Shown one piece after another: positions 60,557-64,000 of a stretch of 64,000 bases of DNA. The stretch spans positions 248,001 to 312,000 of the forward strand of contig JBPOEZ010000004.1 of assembly GCA_051252005.1 (NCBI GenBank). The letters are read 5' to 3'. Position numbers and translations under genes: made by a program. Within the stretch, counting starts at the first letter, position 1. Every line of letters begins with the position of its first letter. This DNA is from JACOMS01 sp051252005 (GTDB taxonomy: Bacteria > Pseudomonadota > Alphaproteobacteria > Caulobacterales > Maricaulaceae). The notes beneath the pieces were generated by a model. It ran no database searches, was not told the origin of the DNA, and saw only the letters and a program-made list of their open reading frames with translations.

Positions 60557-62343
60557 TGAAGAATAGTATCAAACGCTGGGTCGGCCGTGTTCCGGATGTG
60601 AGCGCGGTCATGGCGCGGTTCCCTGTGCCAACGGCCTTAATGGCAGTCTTTACGATAGGGCTCATATTTGGGGATCAGCTACGCGGCTATGAGCGCTTTT
60701 TTTATGTCTTAACTGGGCTGGTTATTGCCGGATATTTGTGTGTTAGTTTTATTATTTCACGCGAAAGCCGGAAGCTAAGTCCTGCGGTCTTTATGCAAGC
60801 TGGGATTGTTTTGTTGATTCTGGCGTGTGCATGGATTGCCAAACCGGCCCGTCTTGAACCCGCCATGGCGGTTGGGGTGTCTGTTCTTATTTTAGGCAAT
60901 GCTGTTTTGTATCGCCAAGCGCGAAACGATCTTAAGGTATGGGACTTCACCCATATGATATGGACGGGCGCCGCCTTTGCAACGCTAGGCTCAATCATAT
61001 TTACGCTCGGTATACTTGCGATTGACGCTGCGCTAAGCAGTCTTTTTGGATTGAACCTTAGTAATTTTACGGAGGACTTAATCCTTCCTATAGGTCTCGG
61101 GTTTTTAGCGCCGCTGTACTGGTTGTCGACTATTCCGGCTGTGGATGAACCGATTAGTGACCTTACGGATAACCCTGGGTTTGTGTCAAAGGCTGTGGCC
61201 TTTATGGGAACGTGGCTGTTGTCGCCTCTAACGCTAACTTATGCTTTAATATTAGTAGCTTACGGCGTGAAGATAATTTTAGCCGGCTCGCTGCCGAAGG
61301 GCGAAATGGCTGCGCTGACGACGCCGTTTCTGCTGATAGGCACATTGACGTGGCTACTCTTGGACCCGCCGTTCATCAGGGAAAAAACACTCGCCACACT
61401 GTTTAGAAAAAATTGGTTTTTCCTGTCTATTCCAGCCGCGTTACTGCTGTCCATATCGGTCGGAGTTCGCGTCGCGGAATATGGCCTGACGGATGAGCGG
61501 GTTGCGTTGATACTCTGCTGTGTCTGGGCACTCGTTGTGGGCCTGTGGTTTTGTTTCGCGCCGAAAGCAAAACGCGATATTCGGATTATTCCAGGGTTTG
61601 CGGCGATTTTATTGACTTTGGGGGCCTTTGGTAGTCTCGGGCTTAGCCATATGAACCAAATGTCTCGGATAGAGTCTGGCTTGAAACAAGCGGGCGTAAT
61701 GACGGAAGCGGGACTAATTCGTCCGCTAGAAGATATCAAAGTTGAAGACAAAGCGGCTGCCGAAAAAGCCTACGGAGCTTTACAATATTTGGAGCGTAAC
61801 GACGAACATAAGGCAATTTTAAAGCTGTTTAAAGGGGCTGATGATGTGCCTTCGTTAGTAGATGATCGATTCCAGAACTTGTATAAGCGGCTTGGTATCG
61901 AGGATTACAGGCCGAAAGGGCGGTACGAAGCCCATGAAAGCTACACTTACAGAAATTCGAATTCTTTGATCGAAATGCAAGCCGCGGGATGGATCACAGA
62001 CACATTACAGGTGAATTGGAACCAAACCTCTGACTATGAAAAGATTCATCTGGCCAGTGAGCCTCGCATTTCAACAAGGAGCGGTGTTATTAGTGTGTTG
62101 TGGCCTGATAAAGGTATCGATACACAGTTTGATATCAATGATTGGCAGGCAAATTTACCGCGTAACGGGAATTCGTATGAGCTAAATGATCCAAAAATAA
62201 AACTGCAGGATACGCCTTTTTACCGTGTCGATATGCTTATTAAGTCATTGAACTACAATGATTATTCTGACGAGAAAAATTACAATTTGAGTTTGCGCTT
62301 CAAAATCCTCGTGACAGAAAATAGCGCTACACCCAATCCATAA
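60556..62343 (+). CDS. DUF4153-domain membrane protein
   Basis: The 595 residues have about 10-11 membrane segments in the first 380 residues, with IPAVDEPISDLTDNPGFVS as a loop, and a soluble C-terminal half with beta-rich stretches (SYTYRNSNSLIEMQAAGWIT). The first half matches DUF4153, of unknown function. The GTG start overlaps the AbgT stop by one base (TAGTG). Its stop overlaps the convergent trmFO end by 17 bases. Confidence 0.75.
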   Translation: MKNSIKRWVGRVPDVSAVMARFPVPTALMAVFTIGLIFGDQLRGYERFFYVLTGLVIAGYLCVSFIISRESRKLSPAVFMQAGIVLLILACAWIAKPARLEPAMAVGVSVLILGNAVLYRQARNDLKVWDFTHMIWTGAAFATLGSIIFTLGILAIDAALSSLFGLNLSNFTEDLILPIGLGFLAPLYWLSTIPAVDEPISDLTDNPGFVSKAVAFMGTWLLSPLTLTYALILVAYGVKIILAGSLPKGEMAALTTPFLLIGTLTWLLLDPPFIREKTLATLFRKNWFFLSIPAALLLSISVGVRVAEYGLTDERVALILCCVWALVVGLWFCFAPKAKRDIRIIPGFAAILLTLGAFGSLGLSHMNQMSRIESGLKQAGVMTEAGLIRPLEDIKVEDKAAAEKAYGALQYLERNDEHKAILKLFKGADDVPSLVDDRFQNLYKRLGIEDYRPKGRYEAHESYTYRNSNSLIEMQAAGWITDTLQVNWNQTSDYEKIHLASEPRISTRSGVISVLWPDKGIDTQFDINDWQANLPRNGNSYELNDPKIKLQDTPFYRVDMLIKSLNYNDYSDEKNYNLSLRFKILVTENSATPNP

Positions 62344-63703
62344 TATCGCGGAGCGCTCGCCCTGCGAAATGGCGTTTGCGGAAGCGGGTTTTGTCTTTCC
62401 CGCGAATACGTTTCCCGTCTTCGTCCTTGTAAACAAGATCGTCAATCGGTGGGAATAGGCCAAAATTCACATTCATAGGCTGAAACTTAGCCTTCGGGCC
62501 ATTCATATAGCCGCCTGTGACATGTTCTACGAGAGACCCTAATGCCGTGGTCAACGGCGGAGCAGGGCACTGCGTTCCGAGTTCTTGCTCAGCTGCCATG
62601 CGGCCTGTGATCATGCCAAGGGCGGCACTTTCTACATAGCCTTCCACGCCCATGATCTGGCCTGCAAACCGTATATCTGGACGAACATTGAGTTGTAGTT
62701 GATTATTTAAAAGCTTGGGAGAATTGATAAATGTGTTTCGGTGAATGCCGCCGAGACGGGCGAATACAGCTTTCTCTAGCCCTGGTATGGTTTTGAGAAT
62801 ATCAGTTTGTGCGCCGTATTTCATTTTAGTCTGAAATCCGACCATATTGTACAGCGTCCCGAGAGCATTATCTTGACGAAGCTGCACAATGGCGTGAGAT
62901 TTGACGAGCGGGTCGTGCGGGTTGGTCAGGCCGACAGGCTTCATAGGCCCCCAGCGTAGAGTTTCTATGCCGCGAGACGCCATGACTTCAATCGGCAGGC
63001 AGCTCTCAAAATAAGGCGTGTCTTTTTCGAAGTCTTTAAATTCTGTTTGCTCAGAGGCGACAAGCGCTTCGATGAACGTTTCATATTGTTCTTTGTCGAG
63101 CGGGCAGTTGATATAGTCCGCGCCGTCGCCGCCGGGGCCTTTTTTGTCATATCGCGATTGGAACCACGCTTTGTCAAAATCAATGCTGTCTTTGTAGACA
63201 ATAGGAGCAATGGCGTCGAAAAAGGCGAGACTGTCTTCGCCAGTTGCGGCGAGGATGGATTGCGCAAGCGACGGGGAGGTGAGCGGGCCTGTCGCAATAA
63301 TCGTGTTGCCCCAGTCTTGTGGCGGGAGGCCCTTCACTTCGCCGTATTCGACCGTGATTAAGGGGTGCTCGTTAATGCGCTTTGTTACGGCCTCTGAAAA
63401 GGCGTCGCGGTCAACGGCCAGAGCGCCGCCTGCGGGAAGTTTGTGAAGGTCGCCGATCTCCATGATAAGCGAGCCGGATCGCCGCATTTCTTCGTGCAAG
63501 AGCCCAACGGCGTTCCCAAGCGCGTCATCAGAGCGAAACGAGTTAGAGCAAACGAGCTCGGCGAAACCGCCCGTCTGGTGGGCATCGGTCATGCGCTCGG
63601 GGCGCATTTCATGCAGGATAACGGGGACGCCGCGCGTCGCAACTTGCCAAGCAGCTTCTGATCCAGCGAGGCCGGCACCTATAATGTGTACGGGATTTGT
63701 CAT
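62327..63703 (-). CDS. trmFO: Methylenetetrahydrofolate-tRNA-(uracil-54-C5)-methyltransferase
   Basis: TrmFO methylates U54 in the T-loop of tRNA using methylene-THF and FAD. The FAD-binding motif GAGLAGSEAAWQ is at the N-terminus. CSNSFRSDD and GVEGYVESAALGMITGR are family signatures. The 458 residues are standard. It uses FAD, so it relies on the riboflavin operon product. It converges with the DUF4153 gene and overlaps it. Confidence 0.97.
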   Translation of the reverse strand: MTNPVHIIGAGLAGSEAAWQVATRGVPVILHEMRPERMTDAHQTGGFAELVCSNSFRSDDALGNAVGLLHEEMRRSGSLIMEIGDLHKLPAGGALAVDRDAFSEAVTKRINEHPLITVEYGEVKGLPPQDWGNTIIATGPLTSPSLAQSILAATGEDSLAFFDAIAPIVYKDSIDFDKAWFQSRYDKKGPGGDGADYINCPLDKEQYETFIEALVASEQTEFKDFEKDTPYFESCLPIEVMASRGIETLRWGPMKPVGLTNPHDPLVKSHAIVQLRQDNALGTLYNMVGFQTKMKYGAQTDILKTIPGLEKAVFARLGGIHRNTFINSPKLLNNQLQLNVRPDIRFAGQIMGVEGYVESAALGMITGRMAAEQELGTQCPAPPLTTALGSLVEHVTGGYMNGPKAKFQPMNVNFGLFPPIDDLVYKDEDGKRIRGKDKTRFRKRHFAGRALRDIMDWV

Positions 63704-63799
63704 GAGTGGCGCTTAAATCCTGCGGGGACATTCTTCAAGCCTGATTTTACAGGTTTGGACAATATTACGGAATAGTAAGACCTTTCAGTCCCTTTCATA

Positions 63800-63858
63800 T
63801 TGACAATAATAAATTTATACTTATCGTTATTCAATAAGTTTTATGCTAAAAACGATAA
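63800..63858 (+). promoter_or_regulatory. Putative promoter and inverted repeat before the last gene
   Basis: TTGACA (63800-63805) is followed 16 bases later by TATCGT. TTATCGTT (63821-63828) and AACGATAA (63851-63858) are perfect 8-base inverted arms 22 bases apart, ending 14 bases before the ATG at 63873. The repeat could bind a repressor. The -10 match is weak. Confidence 0.35.
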
Positions 63859-63872
63859 ACAAAGGGAACGCC

Positions 63873-64000
63873 ATGGGAAACTCACTTATCTGTACGACAG
63901 CTATTGTGACGCTATTCGTGTCATCAATGTCCATTACGGCTTCAGCGCAAACACCGCCGGAGGTGCTAGAGGCCTATAAGGCTTATAGCGCAGCGTTTGC
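63873..64000 (+). CDS. Exported protein, 3' part cut by the window edge
   Basis: The ATG at 63873 has AAGGG before it and opens a signal-peptide-like sequence (SLICTTAIVTLFVSSMSITA) ending in SAQTPPEV, a likely cleavage after SAQ or ASA. Only 42 codons are in the window, so no family can be named. Confidence 0.6.
   Translation, partial: MGNSLICTTAIVTLFVSSMSITASAQTPPEVLEAYKAYSAAF

Noticed and set aside
1..64000. CRISPR arrays, rRNA genes, prophage or transposase genes
   Set aside because: No regularly spaced direct repeats, no rRNA sequence and no transposase or phage protein motifs were seen in any frame.

Overview
The window is a stretch of chromosome from an alphaproteobacterium, most likely a marine, stalked-type member of the Hyphomonadales/Maricaulales (Hyphomonadaceae or Robiginitomaculaceae-like). 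This rests on the gene content and order (rplY-pth-ychF, nrdR-rib-nusB-thiL, trmFO beside a squalene/phytoene-synthase-family gene, PstA with a large N-terminal extension) and on a moderate GC content. The placement is inference; no database search was possible. There are no rRNA genes, CRISPR arrays, prophage or recognisable insertion sequences, and most genes are densely packed housekeeping genes.

Layout. 0-6 kb: a partial GbsR/MarR-type regulator with a palindrome over its start codon, an outer-membrane lipoprotein, then rplY, pth and ychF, and a pair of unrecognised exported paralogues. 6-8 kb (minus strand): NUDIX hydrolase, glutathione S-transferase, apt. 8-13 kb: nrdR and a riboflavin operon running into nusB and thiL; its RibD has only the reductase domain and its RibBA has lost the GTP cyclohydrolase zinc ligands. 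13-18 kb: gatCAB, two palindromic repeat elements, small membrane proteins and a nitroreductase. 18-26 kb: a LacI regulator overlapping an acyltransferase gene, an ArsC-type reductase, a mechanosensitive-channel-like protein, zapE, a lipoprotein amidase and an acyl-CoA ligase. 26.7 kb: tRNA-Leu(UAG).

28-33 kb: the high-affinity phosphate operon pstSCAB-phoU behind two Pho-box-like sites. 33-39 kb: aldehyde dehydrogenase, a YceI / cytochrome b561 / YceI / class A beta-lactamase run, a glyoxalase, and tdk coupled to an MFS transporter. 40-46 kb: an AlkX/YcaQ-like DNA glycosylase, a probable metal-handling group (DUF2946-like protein, Met/His-rich outer-membrane protein, PepSY protein), a MarR regulator, two tandem CBS proteins and a fatty acid desaturase. 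47-51 kb: an Mla-type lipid ABC transporter with an auxiliary lipoprotein. 52-56 kb: an unlinked CcmI-like TPR protein and yajC-secD-secF, with an unusually large SecF periplasmic region.

56-58 kb holds the most distinctive locus: a minus-strand cluster of a small His-containing membrane protein, nickel superoxide dismutase (sodN), its maturation peptidase (sodX) and, 51 bases further, a class I HMG-CoA reductase of archaeal type. The window ends with a squalene/phytoene-synthase-family protein, an AbgT transporter, a DUF4153 membrane protein, trmFO and the start of an exported protein.

Working together: riboflavin synthesis, tRNA-dependent amidation, protein export, lipid transport and phosphate uptake are complete or nearly complete modules. 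The NiSOD group, the YceI/b561 group, the NUDIX/GST group and the nitroreductase point to an aerobic cell that invests in oxidative-stress defence.
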